64,000 nucleotides of DNA from Pseudomonas brenneri (GCF_007858285.1 NZ_VFIL01000005.1:186001-250000); one strand, 5' to 3'; positions 54,250 to 63,618 are shown, numbered from the stretch's first letter. A program made the numbers and translations. Notes: generated by a model not told the origin, from the sequence alone.

Positions 54250-54810
54250 ATGTCCACCCCCACAGTCCGCGAACAATTCCTTGTTATCAGTGCCCTTGGC
54301 GCCAACCCCATGGAGCTGACTAACGTCCTGTGCCGCGCCAGCCATGAGAATCGCTGCGCCGTCGTGACCTCACGCCTGACTCGCCATGGCGAGTGCAGTG
54401 CGCTGGTCCTGCAGATTTCCGGAAGCTGGGACGCCCTGGCACGCCTGGAAGCCGGCTTGCCGACCCTGGCCAAGAAGCACGACTTCACCGTCAATGTGGT
54501 GCGCAGTGCGGCCCTGGAGAACCGTCCCCAGGCGCTGCCGTACGTGGCCTATGTCAGTTCGGCCTACCGTTCGGACATCGTCAATGAACTGTGCCAGTTC
54601 TTTATCGACCATAACGTGGAGCTGGAAAACCTGACCTGCGATACCTACCAGGCGCCACAGACCGGCGGCACCATGCTCAATGCCACCTTTACCGTGACGT
54701 TGCCGGCCGGTGTGCAGATCAGTTGGTTGCGTGACCAGTTCCTGGATTTCGCCGATGCGCTGAACCTGGACGCACTGATTGAACCGTGGCGCCCACAGAA
54801 CCCAATGTAA
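54250..54810 (+). CDS. gcvR: ACT-domain regulator, GcvR-like
   Basis: The 186-aa product has two ACT-type domains: FLVISALGANPMELTNVLCRASHENRC at the start and YVAYVSSAYRSDIVNELCQFFIDHNVELENL at about 97-127. This matches the glycine cleavage regulator GcvR, which binds glycine and modulates GcvA; in pseudomonads the protein is often a general ACT regulator. It lies 10 bp before bcp on the same strand, an arrangement conserved in gammaproteobacteria. Confidence 0.88.
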   Translation: MSTPTVREQFLVISALGANPMELTNVLCRASHENRCAVVTSRLTRHGECSALVLQISGSWDALARLEAGLPTLAKKHDFTVNVVRSAALENRPQALPYVAYVSSAYRSDIVNELCQFFIDHNVELENLTCDTYQAPQTGGTMLNATFTVTLPAGVQISWLRDQFLDFADALNLDALIEPWRPQNPM

Positions 54811-54820
54811 GGAAGTTTTC

Positions 54821-55294
54821 ATGGCTGTAGCCATCGACACACCGGTCGCCGACTTCGAAGCCCAGGCGACCAGCGGGCAGACGTTCAGCCTCGCCGGGCT
54901 CAAGGGCAAGCAAGTGGTGCTGTATTTCTACCCGAAAGACAGCACGCCAGGCTGCACCACTGAAGGCCAGGGTTTTCGTGACCAGTACGCAGCCTTCCAG
55001 GCGGCCAACACCGAAGTGTTTGGCGTGTCTCGGGACGGCGTGAAGTCCCATGAGAACTTCAAGGCCAAGCAGGCCTTCCCCTTCGAGCTGATCAGCGACA
55101 AGGATGAAGCAGTTTGCCAGCTGTTTGATGTGATCAAGCTGAAGAAACTGTATGGCAAGGAATACATGGGGGTGGATCGCAGCACCTTCCTGATCGACAA
55201 AAATGGCGTGCTGCGCCAGGAATGGCGCGGCGTGAAGGTGCCGGGGCATGTGGATGCGGTGCTGGCTGCGGCGCAGGCCCTGGACAAGGCTTGA
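54821..55294 (+). CDS. bcp: Thioredoxin-dependent thiol peroxidase (BCP-type peroxiredoxin)
   Basis: The 157-aa product has the peroxidatic Cys45 in DSTPGCTTEGQGF. The resolving Cys five residues later in E. coli Bcp is replaced by Gln here, so it is of the type that uses another Cys (Cys of EAVCQLF) or an external thiol. It reduces hydrogen and lipid peroxides. Start at 54821 with AAGGAA upstream; it is translated right after gcvR and followed by REP elements. Confidence 0.93.
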   Translation: MAVAIDTPVADFEAQATSGQTFSLAGLKGKQVVLYFYPKDSTPGCTTEGQGFRDQYAAFQAANTEVFGVSRDGVKSHENFKAKQAFPFELISDKDEAVCQLFDVIKLKKLYGKEYMGVDRSTFLIDKNGVLRQEWRGVKVPGHVDAVLAAAQALDKA

Positions 55295-55318
55295 TGTGGT
55301 TGGTGGCAGTTAGATAGC

Positions 55319-55399
55319 TATCGCTGGCAAGCCAGCTCCTACATTAGATCGGTGCTCGGCCAGACAACCCGGTAAGTGTGGGAGCCGGGCTTGCCCGCG
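55319..55399. repeat. Two REP units of different classes
   Basis: ATCGCTGGCAAGCCAGCTCCTAC (about 55321-55343) is the class seen at 5008-5030. A second unit, TGTGGGAGCCGGGCTTGCCC (about 55377-55396) followed by GCGATGAGG, belongs to the GGGAGC..GCCC class. They fill the gap between bcp and the TusA-like gene. Confidence 0.7.
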
Positions 55400-55408
55400 A
55401 TGAGGCCA

Positions 55409-55648
55409 TCAGGCCTTGCGCAACCAATAACGATACACGCCGTTATCGGCCTCTTCGTGCAACAGCGCATGCCCCGCCAGCTTGGCAAAGGTGCGGAAGT
55501 CGCGCTGGGAACCCGCATCCGTGGCGATCACCTTGAGCACCGCACCGCTGGCCAGCCGATTGAGCTCCATCTTGGCCTTGAGCAGTGGCAACGGGCAGTT
55601 GAGGCCACTGGCATCAAGCTCGGCGTCGTGGTTTACAGCATCGGTCAT
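55409..55648 (-). CDS. TusA-family sulfur carrier protein
   Basis: The 79-aa product is a single TusA/SirA-like domain with the conserved CPxP motif: Cys18 in ASGLNCPLPLLKAK, followed by FRTFAKLAGHALLHEEADNGVYRYWLRK. The Cys carries persulfide sulfur in tRNA thiolation or related transfers. The sequence is closer to the shorter TusA-like paralogues than to canonical TusA, which usually lies elsewhere in Pseudomonas. It is divergent from the BepA-like gene. Confidence 0.85.
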   Translation of the reverse strand: MTDAVNHDAELDASGLNCPLPLLKAKMELNRLASGAVLKVIATDAGSQRDFRTFAKLAGHALLHEEADNGVYRYWLRKA

Positions 55649-55743
55649 GGTTTTGCTCCAGGCGGCTTCAGAGGGTGCTTAGAATATCTGGTCCCAGGCT
55701 CAGTGTCCGGCTACAGTAAGGTCTTTGTCGAAAGGCTTTGTGC

Positions 55744-57177
55744 ATGACTTTTTTGCGCCCTACCCTGCTGACGCTAGCTTGCCTGCTTGCCTCCCCAGGC
55801 TTCGCCGACGATCTGCCGTCACTTGGCGACGCCAGTTCTGCCATTGTCTCGCCACAACAGGAACACCAACTGGGCCGGGCCTGGCTGGCGTTCCTGCGCG
55901 GCCAGGTCTCGGTTCTCAATGACCCGCAACTCAAGGATTACGTCGAGACCAGCGTCTACAAGTTGGTGGAGACCAGCCAGGTCAACGACCGGCGCCTGGA
56001 GTTCATCCTGATCAACAGCCCGCAACTCAACGCATTTGCCGCGCCGGGCGGGATTGTCGGGGTCAACGGCGGCCTGTTCCTCAATGCCCAGACCGAAGGC
56101 GAATACGCCTCGGTCATGGCCCACGAATTGGCGCACCTGTCGCAACGCCACTTCGCCCGTGGCGTGGAGGCCCAGCAACGGATGCAGATCCCGATGATGG
56201 CCGCGCTGCTCGGTGGGATTATCGCTGCGGCCGCCGGCGCCGGGGATGCCGGGATTGCCGCGATTGCCGGCAGCCAGGCCGCCGCCATCCAGGAGCAGCG
56301 GCGCTTCTCCCGGCAAAATGAACAGGAAGCCGACCGCATCGGCATCCTCAACATGGTCAAGGCCGGCTACGACCCGCGCTCGATGCCGACCATGTTCGAG
56401 CGCTTGATGCGTCAGTACCGCTTCGATGCCAAGCCACCAGAATTCCTGCTGACGCACCCGGTCACCGAATCGCGGATTGCCGACACCCGCAACCGCGCCG
56501 AACAGGCCAAGGTCGGCGGTACGGAAGACAGCCTGCGCTATCAACTGATACGCGCCCGGGTACAGCTGTATTACGAAGACACACCCGGACTGGCCGCCAA
56601 GCGCTTCCGCGCCCAACTGGATGAGAACCCGAAAAGCGATGTGGCGCGCTACGGCCTGGCCATCGCCCAGATCAAGGGCACCCAGCTCAATGAAGCGCGG
56701 GAAACCCTCAAGCCGCTGCTGGCCAAGGCGCCCAATGACATCACCTACAACCTGGCGCAGATCGAGTTGGATATCACCAACAATCGCATGCCCGACGCAC
56801 AGCAACGCACCGACCGCATGCTTGCCCAGTATCCCAGCAACTATCCGTTGAACCAGGTGCGCGTGGATCTACTACTCAAGCAGAACCGCACCGCTGATGC
56901 GGAAAAAGCCCTGGAAGGTCTGCTCAAGTCACGCTCCGACGATCCGGATGTGTGGTATCAGGTCGCCGAGACCCGTGGCCTGTCAGGCAATATCATCGGC
57001 TTGCATCAAGCCCGCGCCGAGTACTTCGCACTGGTCGGCGACTTCCAGCAGGCGATCCAGCAATTGGACTTTGCCAAGCGCCGAGCCGGCAGCAACTTCC
57101 CCCTGTCGTCACGCATCGACGCGCGCCAACGTGAACTGATCGAACAGGAACGCATCGTCAAAGGCATGATGAGCTAA
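55744..57177 (+). CDS. bepA: M48 metalloprotease with TPR repeats, BepA-like
   Basis: The 477-aa product has a signal peptide (LLTLACLLASPGFA, cleavage before DDLP), an M48 peptidase domain with the zinc motif H127-E-L-A-H131 and downstream ARGVEAQQRMQI.. E in FSRQNEQEADRIG (about 195-207), then a C-terminal solenoid of TPR-like helices (about 290-460). BepA/YfgC degrades or assists misassembled outer-membrane proteins such as LptD in the periplasm. The ATG at 55744 is preferred over the TTG at 55738. A strong terminator follows the stop. Confidence 0.9.
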   Translation: MTFLRPTLLTLACLLASPGFADDLPSLGDASSAIVSPQQEHQLGRAWLAFLRGQVSVLNDPQLKDYVETSVYKLVETSQVNDRRLEFILINSPQLNAFAAPGGIVGVNGGLFLNAQTEGEYASVMAHELAHLSQRHFARGVEAQQRMQIPMMAALLGGIIAAAAGAGDAGIAAIAGSQAAAIQEQRRFSRQNEQEADRIGILNMVKAGYDPRSMPTMFERLMRQYRFDAKPPEFLLTHPVTESRIADTRNRAEQAKVGGTEDSLRYQLIRARVQLYYEDTPGLAAKRFRAQLDENPKSDVARYGLAIAQIKGTQLNEARETLKPLLAKAPNDITYNLAQIELDITNNRMPDAQQRTDRMLAQYPSNYPLNQVRVDLLLKQNRTADAEKALEGLLKSRSDDPDVWYQVAETRGLSGNIIGLHQARAEYFALVGDFQQAIQQLDFAKRRAGSNFPLSSRIDARQRELIEQERIVKGMMS

Positions 57178-57190
57178 AGCCGGCGCCCAC

Positions 57191-57232
57191 AAAAAAGCCC
57201 CGCTCTCGACTCTCGAAAGCGGGGCTTTTTAT
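57191..57232. terminator. Bidirectional terminator between bepA-like gene and mucD
   Basis: AAAAAAGCCCCGCT pairs with AGCGGGGCTTTTT, with T runs on both strands, between two convergent stop codons. Confidence 0.92.
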
Positions 57233-57250
57233 TGACCAACCGCTAGCGGA

Positions 57251-58684
57251 TTACTCAGCCAGCTTGAAGGTGATGAAGCTGGCACGCCCTTGACGCAGGA
57301 CCCGCATCGACACCGAGCGATTCTTCGGCAGCGCCTTGGCGATGTCGGTGAATTCCTTGGTGGAATTGATGGCCTGGTTGTTCAAGTGGGTAATCACGTC
57401 ACCGGGTTGCAGGCCGATCAGGGCGGCTGGGCCGTCCTGGACTTCCTTGATCACCACACCGCTCTTGAGGTCGAAGCTTTTCTTCTGCTCATCGGTCAAC
57501 TCGACCACGGCGATACCCAGGCGGTTGCTGCTACGCTCGGCGCCGGATTTACCACCCAGAGCGAGCTCCTGGCCTTCCTCCGGAATGGCTCCGACAGTCA
57601 GCTCAACGTTCTGGCGCTTGCCTTCACGGATCACTTCAAGCTTGGCCTTGCCACCCGCCTTGAGTGCGCCCACCAGATGCGGCAAGTCAGCGGACATGAC
57701 AATCGGCTGGCCGTTCATGCTCAGAATCACATCGCCAACCTTCAAGCCGCCTTTGGCAGCCGGGCCATCATCCTGAATCTGCGCGACCAGGGCACCGGCC
57801 GGCTTGTCCAGGCCAAAGGACTCAGCCAGGTCTTTGTTCACTTCCTGGATCACCACGCCCAACCAGCCACGGCTGACCTTGCCACCGTCCTTGAGTTGGT
57901 TGGAAACGTCCAGGGCCACATCAATCGGGATAGCGAAGGAGACGCCCATGAAACCACCGGAGCGGGTGTAGATCTGCGAGTTGATCCCCACCACTTCGCC
58001 CGCCAGGTTGAACAGCGGGCCACCGGAGTTACCCGGGTTGATCGGCACGTCGGTCTGGATGAACGGTACATAGTTTTCGTTCGGCAGGCTGCGGCCGATA
58101 GCGCTGACGATGCCTTGGGTCACCGTGTGGTCGAAGCCAAACGGCGAACCGATGGCCACCACCCATTGCCCGGCCTTGAGGTCCTGGGATTTGCCCAGCT
58201 TCAACACCGGCAGGTCTTTGCCTTCGATCTTCAGCAAGGCAACGTCCGAACGCGGATCGGTGCCGACCAGCTTGGCCTTGAGTTCACTGCGGTCAGCCAG
58301 GCGCACGAGGATTTCGTCAGCGTCGGCAATCACGTGATTGTTGGTCAGGATGTAGCCGTCTGGCGAAATGATAAAGCCCGAGCCCAGGGATTGGGCCTCA
58401 CGCTGACCACCGCCGCCGCCGCGTGGCGAACGCGGCTGGGGCATGCCGCGCTCGAAGAATTCGCGCAGCATTGGCGGCAAGCCTTCAAGGTCGGGCATCT
58501 GCTGGTTCGAGACTTTACGATCCGGCAGCTTCTGGGTGGTACTGATGTTCACCACGGCAGGCGAAGCCTGCTCCACCAGTTGGGTGAAGTCAGGCAACTC
58601 CGCCGCTTGCGCGGAAATGGCCTGACCCAGCACCAGCACCGTGGCGACTATGGATAGGTAAGATTTCAAACGTGGTATCGACAT
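57251..58684 (-). CDS. mucD: Periplasmic DegP-like serine protease MucD
   Basis: The 477-aa product has a signal peptide (AAA.. QAISAQA, cleavage near 27), a trypsin-like domain with His117 (TNNHVIA), Asp147 (RSDVAL) and Ser220 (NPGNSGGP), then two PDZ domains (about 275-370 and 385-475). A Gly-rich linker GGGGGQREA precedes the protease domain. MucD degrades misfolded envelope proteins and limits AlgU activation. It is the last gene of the algU-mucA-mucB operon, separated from mucB by 250 bp, a gap where P. aeruginosa has mucC. Confidence 0.95.
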   Translation of the reverse strand: MSIPRLKSYLSIVATVLVLGQAISAQAAELPDFTQLVEQASPAVVNISTTQKLPDRKVSNQQMPDLEGLPPMLREFFERGMPQPRSPRGGGGGQREAQSLGSGFIISPDGYILTNNHVIADADEILVRLADRSELKAKLVGTDPRSDVALLKIEGKDLPVLKLGKSQDLKAGQWVVAIGSPFGFDHTVTQGIVSAIGRSLPNENYVPFIQTDVPINPGNSGGPLFNLAGEVVGINSQIYTRSGGFMGVSFAIPIDVALDVSNQLKDGGKVSRGWLGVVIQEVNKDLAESFGLDKPAGALVAQIQDDGPAAKGGLKVGDVILSMNGQPIVMSADLPHLVGALKAGGKAKLEVIREGKRQNVELTVGAIPEEGQELALGGKSGAERSSNRLGIAVVELTDEQKKSFDLKSGVVIKEVQDGPAALIGLQPGDVITHLNNQAINSTKEFTDIAKALPKNRSVSMRVLRQGRASFITFKLAE

Positions 58685-58755
58685 ACAGCTCCCGTTACGA
58701 CGAGCAGGGTTGGGCGACAGGGTTCAATAAACGCCGAAGACTACTACTACCGACG

Positions 58756-58881
58756 TCAATATTGCGTGAACAACGCAAGGCCAGAGCCGAGGAGTTGACC
58801 TATAAAAAACATAAGGAGATTTTGCAAGTGAAAATACTCTCCAGACATTTCATGTTCTCGGCACAAGAGCAAGGCAGCCAT
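58756..58881 (-). CDS. Possible small protein between mucB and mucD
   Basis: A 41-codon frame on the minus strand starts with AGGAG well placed before ATG (58881) and reads MAALLLCREHEMSGEYFHLQ, then a hydrophobic stretch (LLMFFIGQLLGSGLALF). It lies exactly where mucC is found in P. aeruginosa but shows no similarity to it. Translation is only a possibility; the region may instead hold promoter and leader sequences for mucD. Confidence 0.25.
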   Translation of the reverse strand: MAALLLCREHEMSGEYFHLQNLLMFFIGQLLGSGLALFTQY

Positions 58882-58934
58882 CGCCTGTCTCCTGCCGCAC
58901 TGTGAACGATCTGGATGAGCACAGGATTAACGGT

Positions 58935-59891
58935 TCACGGCTTTTCGGGCGCCGGACCGCTGCGAACAGAGAGGGCAATCCGTTCAGCGGTGCCCATCGG
59001 GATTTCACCGACAACCGTCGCGACAATATCGCCTTGAGGCGTACTCATGCGGCGGGATACGGCAACCGTAGGCCCAAGCTGAACACGACTTTCGGGGGCG
59101 ACCTCGCCCGTTACAGGTTCAAGAAACAGTGAAAATCGCGCGAGCCCATCCTCATACATCAGACTGCTTACAACTATCTGGGTCTTGGGATCCTTGCGCG
59201 CGTCACTGCGGGTCAACTCGAACCCTGGCGGCAACCATTGCGGATGCCAAGCCTGGGGCTGGCCCGTCACCGCTGAAGTCTTGACGCTGGACGGCGTCAA
59301 TGGCTTGCAGTCGCTGCCAGGCTGCAGATCACGCTCATCAGGGAGTGTTGTCTCAAGTTGAGTGAACTGGAACCGCTCCAGCAATTGCCCCTTGTCGTTA
59401 ATCAACAGCGACTTGAGAGGCAGTGCGGTTTCACGGTCCAGGTGCAACTCAAACCCATAGCGGTACTGGTCACGCGGGGTCAACGATACGATCACCGCTT
59501 TACGCCCGGCCACAAGCGATTTTCCGCTGACGGCAATCTCGTAAAAAGTATTGAGCTTTTGTGGATCGAATACGTGGGCGGGAGCGCCCGGGGAGTTATC
59601 GACGCCAACCACCAAGCTGCCGGTAACGCATTGGATGCGTCCATCGATACGGACAAGTTCCTGAGCCGATCCATCGAGCTGCAACAAGCGCTCATGAACC
59701 TGGCCATTCTGGACGCGATGCCAGATCTCATGGGTAGAAAAACTACCGTTACGCTCGTAGATGAACGTGCCCTGGTAGTTTTGCTGCCCTGCCCGCCCAA
59801 GGCGTTTCAGCCAATCCTGGCCTTCATCCGCTTGGGCAGGAGCTGCAAACCAGCCACTGAGCAAAAGCGCAAGGAGCGGTATGGCACGCAT
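58935..59891 (-). CDS. mucB: Periplasmic sigma-factor regulator MucB
   Basis: The 318-aa product has a signal peptide (PLLALLLSGWFAAPAQA) and the two-domain MucB/RseB fold: QNYQGTFIYERNGSFSTHEIWHRV at the N-terminus and LPPGFELTRSDARKDPKTQIVVSSLMYEDGLARFSLFLE at about 220-260. It binds the periplasmic part of MucA and shields it from AlgW until lipid or LPS signals release it. It lies 16 bp after mucA in the same transcript. Confidence 0.95.
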   Translation of the reverse strand: MRAIPLLALLLSGWFAAPAQADEGQDWLKRLGRAGQQNYQGTFIYERNGSFSTHEIWHRVQNGQVHERLLQLDGSAQELVRIDGRIQCVTGSLVVGVDNSPGAPAHVFDPQKLNTFYEIAVSGKSLVAGRKAVIVSLTPRDQYRYGFELHLDRETALPLKSLLINDKGQLLERFQFTQLETTLPDERDLQPGSDCKPLTPSSVKTSAVTGQPQAWHPQWLPPGFELTRSDARKDPKTQIVVSSLMYEDGLARFSLFLEPVTGEVAPESRVQLGPTVAVSRRMSTPQGDIVATVVGEIPMGTAERIALSVRSGPAPEKP

Positions 59892-59907
59892 AAGGCTCCT
59901 TAGCGGT

Positions 59908-60495
59908 CTAGCGGTTTTCCAGGTTTGCAGCGCGAGCGTAAGGCAATGCGCTTTCAGTGCCTTTTACTGCCGACTCCTGAGCGTGCTGACGCAGGTAACC
60001 TGGCAGACGCTGGTCCTGCCAGCCGGATTGCCCCTGAAGCACGCCATTGGCCATCGGGCCAGGTGTTTCAGCGCTTTCCTTGTAGCCGGCCAGTACGGCT
60101 GGGCCTTTGACCTGCGGACCGGCCATGACCGGCTGCTGGGTTTGCTGGGCCAGTTCGGCACCGGCGATCTCGTCCTGGTTGTACAGGCGCACACCGGCCA
60201 GTACGGCCACAGTTACCGAAGCAGCGACTGCCAGGCGACCCAGGCTACGCCAAGGACCACGCGCAACTTTTGCCGGAACGGCTTCATCGGCCAGCGCAGC
60301 AGAAACGGCCGCAGCAATATCCAGACGAGGGATTAGTAGATCCTTGTGCATCACCGCCCGAGCGACTTGGTAACGAGACCAGGTATCACGGGTTTCGGCG
60401 TCATCAAATGCGTTGAGCACTCGACGAAGTTCCAATTCATCCGCTTCGTTATCCATCACTGCGGACAGCGATTCCTGCAGGGCATCACGACTCAT
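59908..60495 (-). CDS. mucA: Anti-sigma factor MucA
   Basis: The 195-aa product has the N-terminal RseA/MucA domain that clamps AlgU (MSRDALQESLSAVMDNEADELELRRVLNAF.., about 1-78), one transmembrane helix (LGRLAVAASVTVAVLAGVRLY, about 84-104) and a periplasmic tail that is the AlgW target. It is full length (P. aeruginosa MucA has 194 aa), so there is no sign of the truncations that cause mucoidy. It follows algU by about 32 bp. Confidence 0.96.
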   Translation of the reverse strand: MSRDALQESLSAVMDNEADELELRRVLNAFDDAETRDTWSRYQVARAVMHKDLLIPRLDIAAAVSAALADEAVPAKVARGPWRSLGRLAVAASVTVAVLAGVRLYNQDEIAGAELAQQTQQPVMAGPQVKGPAVLAGYKESAETPGPMANGVLQGQSGWQDQRLPGYLRQHAQESAVKGTESALPYARAANLENR

Positions 60496-60527
60496 GGCGG
60501 TTCCTCTCTTGGCTGTCGCCGCTGTCT

Positions 60528-61109
60528 TTAGTTTTCCTGCAACAACGGTTGCAGGGCTTTATCGATGGCTTCCCGAGCCCGGAAAATCCGGGAGCGTACG
60601 GTCCCCACCGGACATTGCATGACGCTCGCAATGTCCTCGTAACTCAGACCATCGAATTCACGTAAAGTTAACGCCGTACGCAAATCTTCTGGCAGTTGCT
60701 GAATAGTGCGATGGACGGTGCCTTCAATCTCGTCGCGCAGCAATGCACGCTCCGGCGACTCCAAATCCTTGAGGCCGTGATCACCATCGTAAAATTCTGC
60801 ATCTTCCGAACTCACATCACTATCTGGCGGGCGGCGTCCGCGAGACACCAGATAGTTCTTCGCCGTGTTGATGGCGATGCGGTACAGCCACGTGTAGAAC
60901 GCACTGTCACCGCGAAAATTACCGAGTGCACGGTAAGCCTTGATAAAGGCCTCCTGTGCAACGTCCTGCGCTTCATGGGTGTCGTGCACAAACCGCACGA
61001 TCAACCCGAGAATTTTGTGCTGGTATTTCAGCACTAGCAGATCAAATGCGCGCTTGTCGCCGCGCTGAACGCGCTCGACCAGCTGCTGATCCTCTTCCTG
61101 GGTTAGCAT
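60528..61109 (-). CDS. algU: Extracytoplasmic-function sigma factor AlgU (RpoE-type)
   Basis: The 193-aa product has ECF regions 2 (LVLKYQHKILGLIVRFVHDTHEAQDVAQEAFIKAYRAL, FYTWLYRIAINTAKNYL) and 4 (LPEDLRTALTLREFDGLSYEDIASVMQCPVGTVRSRIFRAREAI), with exactly the length of P. aeruginosa AlgU. It directs the envelope-stress and alginate response. ATG at 61109 with GAGGAG five bases upstream; the GTG two codons earlier is less likely. It heads the mucA-mucB-mucD operon and is autoregulated by the promoter at 61169-61195. Confidence 0.97.
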   Translation of the reverse strand: MLTQEEDQQLVERVQRGDKRAFDLLVLKYQHKILGLIVRFVHDTHEAQDVAQEAFIKAYRALGNFRGDSAFYTWLYRIAINTAKNYLVSRGRRPPDSDVSSEDAEFYDGDHGLKDLESPERALLRDEIEGTVHRTIQQLPEDLRTALTLREFDGLSYEDIASVMQCPVGTVRSRIFRAREAIDKALQPLLQEN

Positions 61110-61168
61110 GAACACTCCTCGTTGAACTTGAAGGAGGCTTGCATCACTAAACGATCAGGCTTGCAAAC

Positions 61169-61195
61169 ATAGACTAGGACTTTTCGCAAAAGTTC
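61169..61195 (-). promoter_or_regulatory. AlgU-dependent autoregulatory promoter of algU
   Basis: On the minus strand, GAACTT (61195-61190), a 16-bp spacer and TCTAT (61173-61169) match the AlgU/sigma-E consensus GAACTT-N16/17-TCTga and closely resemble the P1 promoter of P. aeruginosa algU. It lies 60-86 bp before the start codon. Confidence 0.85.
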
Positions 61196-61580
61196 TCCCC
61201 CTTCAAGCAAGTTTCCGGTGGGCTCTGTTTTGGCACACACGAAAAACGCAGCGCGGGCATAGCCGGCTGCGTGAATAATCTTGTCGCCGGTTTTCTGACA
61301 CGCCTCATGCTCCAGGCCGCTCAATAAAACCAACGCATTCCCAGCTTTCGGGCATCCTGTTATAGAGTCGGAACGAGTGTAAAAGTTCCCGTTTCGATAC
61401 CAGAACGCCTCATCAAAAGCCGTGCAGTTCGTTCACCGTAGTCTCACAATGCCACGAATGCCCGACTATTGTGCCGATCCCCCCCTCTATATACTAGTGG
61501 GCCGTGTGACCCTTTGATTCGCCGATCCAGGCGTCCTGTTTGCGCCAACCCTTCGGATCGCTTTTTGCGGAATCCCATAA
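61196..61580. other. algU-nadB divergent control region
   Basis: No convincing gene is present. Besides the AlgU promoter just left of it, the stretch holds the promoter of nadB (TATACTA near 61491 is a possible -10). Short open frames in it have no similarity and are taken as spurious. Confidence 0.5.
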
Positions 61581-63197
61581 ATGAGCCAACAGTTTCAACA
61601 CGATGTCCTGGTGATTGGCAGCGGCGCCGCAGGCCTGAGCCTTGCGCTGACCCTGCCGAGCCATCTGCGCATAGCCGTACTGAGCAAGGGCGACCTGGCC
61701 AACGGCTCGACGTTCTGGGCGCAGGGCGGGGTTGCCGCCGTGCTGGATGACACCGACACGGTGCAATCCCACGTTGAAGACACCCTCAACGCCGGCGGCG
61801 GCCTGTGCAATGAAGACGCGGTGCGTTTCACCGTCGAGCACAGCCGCGAAGCCATCCAGTGGCTGATCGACCAGGGTGTGCCGTTTACCCGCGACGAGCA
61901 TGCCGGCAGTGATGACGGAGGTTTCGAGTTCCACCTGACCCGCGAAGGCGGCCACAGCCATCGACGCATCATTCATGCCGCCGATGCGACCGGCGCCGCG
62001 ATCTTCAAGACCCTGCTCGCCCAGGCTCGGCTGCGGCCGAATATCGAACTGCTGGAGCAACGGGTTGCGGTCGACCTGATCACCGAAAAACGCCTGGGCC
62101 TGGCCGGCGAGCGCTGCCTGGGCGCCTACGTCCTCAATCGCGCCAGTGGTGAAGTCGATACCTACGGCGCGCGTTTCACCATCCTCGCGTCAGGTGGCGC
62201 CGCCAAAGTCTACCTCTATACCAGCAACCCCGATGGCGCCTGCGGGGATGGCATCGCCATGGCCTGGCGCTCCGGCTGCCGGGTGGCGAACCTGGAATTC
62301 AACCAGTTTCACCCCACCTGCCTGTATCACCCCCAGGCCAAGAGTTTCCTGATCACCGAAGCCCTGCGGGGTGAAGGCGCGCACTTGAAGCTGCCCAATG
62401 GCGAGCGCTTCATGCAGCGCTTCGACCCGCGGGCCGAGCTGGCACCCCGGGATATCGTGGCCCGCGCCATCGACCACGAAATGAAGCGCCTGGGCATCGA
62501 CTGCGTCTACCTGGACATCAGCCACAAGCCCGCCGACTTCATCAAGACCCACTTCCCGACGGTCTACGAACGCTGCCTGACCTTCAATATCGATATCACC
62601 AAAGGGCCGATCCCGGTGGTCCCGGCGGCGCACTACACCTGTGGCGGGGTGATGGTCGACCAGCAAGGCCGCACCGACGTCCCCGGCCTGTATGCGATTG
62701 GCGAAACCAGCTTCACCGGCCTGCACGGCGCCAACCGCATGGCCAGCAACTCGCTGCTCGAATGCTTCGTCTACGCCCGCTCCGCTGCTGCCGATATCCT
62801 CGAACAACTGCCGCGCATCCCGGTGCCGGCCGCCCTGCCCCGCTGGGACGCCAGCCAGGTCACCGACTCGGACGAGGACGTGATCATCGCCCACAACTGG
62901 GACGAGCTGCGGCGCTTCATGTGGGACTACGTGGGGATCGTGCGCACCAACAAGCGCTTGGCGCGGGCACAGCATCGGGTGCGGTTGCTGCTCGATGAGA
63001 TCGATGAGTTCTACAGTAACTACAAGGTCAGCCGCGACCTGATCGAGTTGCGCAACCTGGCCCAGGTCGCCGAGCTGATGATCCGCTCGGCCATGGCGCG
63101 CAAGGAAAGCCGGGGCCTGCATTACACCCTCGACTATCCGCAGATGCTGCCAGAGGCCCTCGACACTATCCTGGTGCCAACCACCTACGGCGACTGA
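61581..63197 (+). CDS. nadB: L-aspartate oxidase
   Basis: The 538-aa flavoprotein oxidises L-aspartate to iminoaspartate, the first step of NAD synthesis. FAD motif [15 protein letters not shown] is at the N-terminus, [14 protein letters not shown] at about 46-59, [18 protein letters not shown] (active-site His/Arg) at about 119-136, [11 protein letters not shown] near 240 and [25 protein letters not shown] at about 353-377. It belongs to the succinate dehydrogenase/fumarate reductase flavoprotein group. Its 3' end overlaps that of the convergent ygfX gene by 32 bp. Confidence 0.97.
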   Translation: MSQQFQHDVLVIGSGAAGLSLALTLPSHLRIAVLSKGDLANGSTFWAQGGVAAVLDDTDTVQSHVEDTLNAGGGLCNEDAVRFTVEHSREAIQWLIDQGVPFTRDEHAGSDDGGFEFHLTREGGHSHRRIIHAADATGAAIFKTLLAQARLRPNIELLEQRVAVDLITEKRLGLAGERCLGAYVLNRASGEVDTYGARFTILASGGAAKVYLYTSNPDGACGDGIAMAWRSGCRVANLEFNQFHPTCLYHPQAKSFLITEALRGEGAHLKLPNGERFMQRFDPRAELAPRDIVARAIDHEMKRLGIDCVYLDISHKPADFIKTHFPTVYERCLTFNIDITKGPIPVVPAAHYTCGGVMVDQQGRTDVPGLYAIGETSFTGLHGANRMASNSLLECFVYARSAAADILEQLPRIPVPAALPRWDASQVTDSDEDVIIAHNWDELRRFMWDYVGIVRTNKRLARAQHRVRLLLDEIDEFYSNYKVSRDLIELRNLAQVAELMIRSAMARKESRGLHYTLDYPQMLPEALDTILVPTTYGD

Positions 63198-63618
63198 ACT
63201 TCAAGCGCACCCGCAGGCGCCGATGCACATCGGCGACCTGCGAATCGCGCGGCACACAGATCGAGCGCACTCGCCAATCACCCGGCAACCGGTAGCGCAG
63301 CACCACGATCAACGGCAATGCCAGGCTGTCGGGACGCAACTGCACACGGTGCCAGCCCCGTGCCACGCTCCACAACTGCCAGCCATCAGCAGTACGGCGC
63401 AGGCCACGAACCGACGAAGGGTGAGTCAGGCGAATAGAGCGCGGCAGCGTCCACACGGCATGAGCCAGGCACGCCACGGCACCGAGGACGGCAATCAGCA
63501 GAGGTACATCGAGAAAGCACAGCGCAAGCAGCGCAAGGCACAGGGCAAAGAGATACGCCGCCAGCAACAGCCCCGAGGCCTGCCAGCGGCATTCGAAGGC
63601 ATTACTTGGGCTGGACAC
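63166..63618 (-). CDS. ygfX: YgfX (CptA-like) membrane protein
   Basis: The 150-aa product has a short cytoplasmic start, two adjacent transmembrane helices ([18 protein letters not shown] and [17 protein letters not shown], about 15-55) and a C-terminal soluble part ending in basic residues ([14 protein letters not shown]). It matches YgfX in size and in pairing with sdhE. E. coli YgfX was described as a toxin acting on MreB/FtsZ with SdhE as the antitoxin, though SdhE's main role is flavinylation. Start is a GTG at 63618, overlapping the sdhE end by 17 bp. Confidence 0.83.
   Translation of the reverse strand: MSSPSNAFECRWQASGLLLAAYLFALCLALLALCFLDVPLLIAVLGAVACLAHAVWTLPRSIRLTHPSSVRGLRRTADGWQLWSVARGWHRVQLRPDSLALPLIVVLRYRLPGDWRVRSICVPRDSQVADVHRRLRVRLKFSRRRWLAPG

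Noticed and set aside
57290..58657. 455-aa + strand frame opposite mucD
   Set aside because: Antisense shadow; mucD has all catalytic residues and the AlgU operon context.
61103..61333. 76-aa frame in the algU upstream region
   Set aside because: It covers the AlgU promoter and leader of algU; no similarity.
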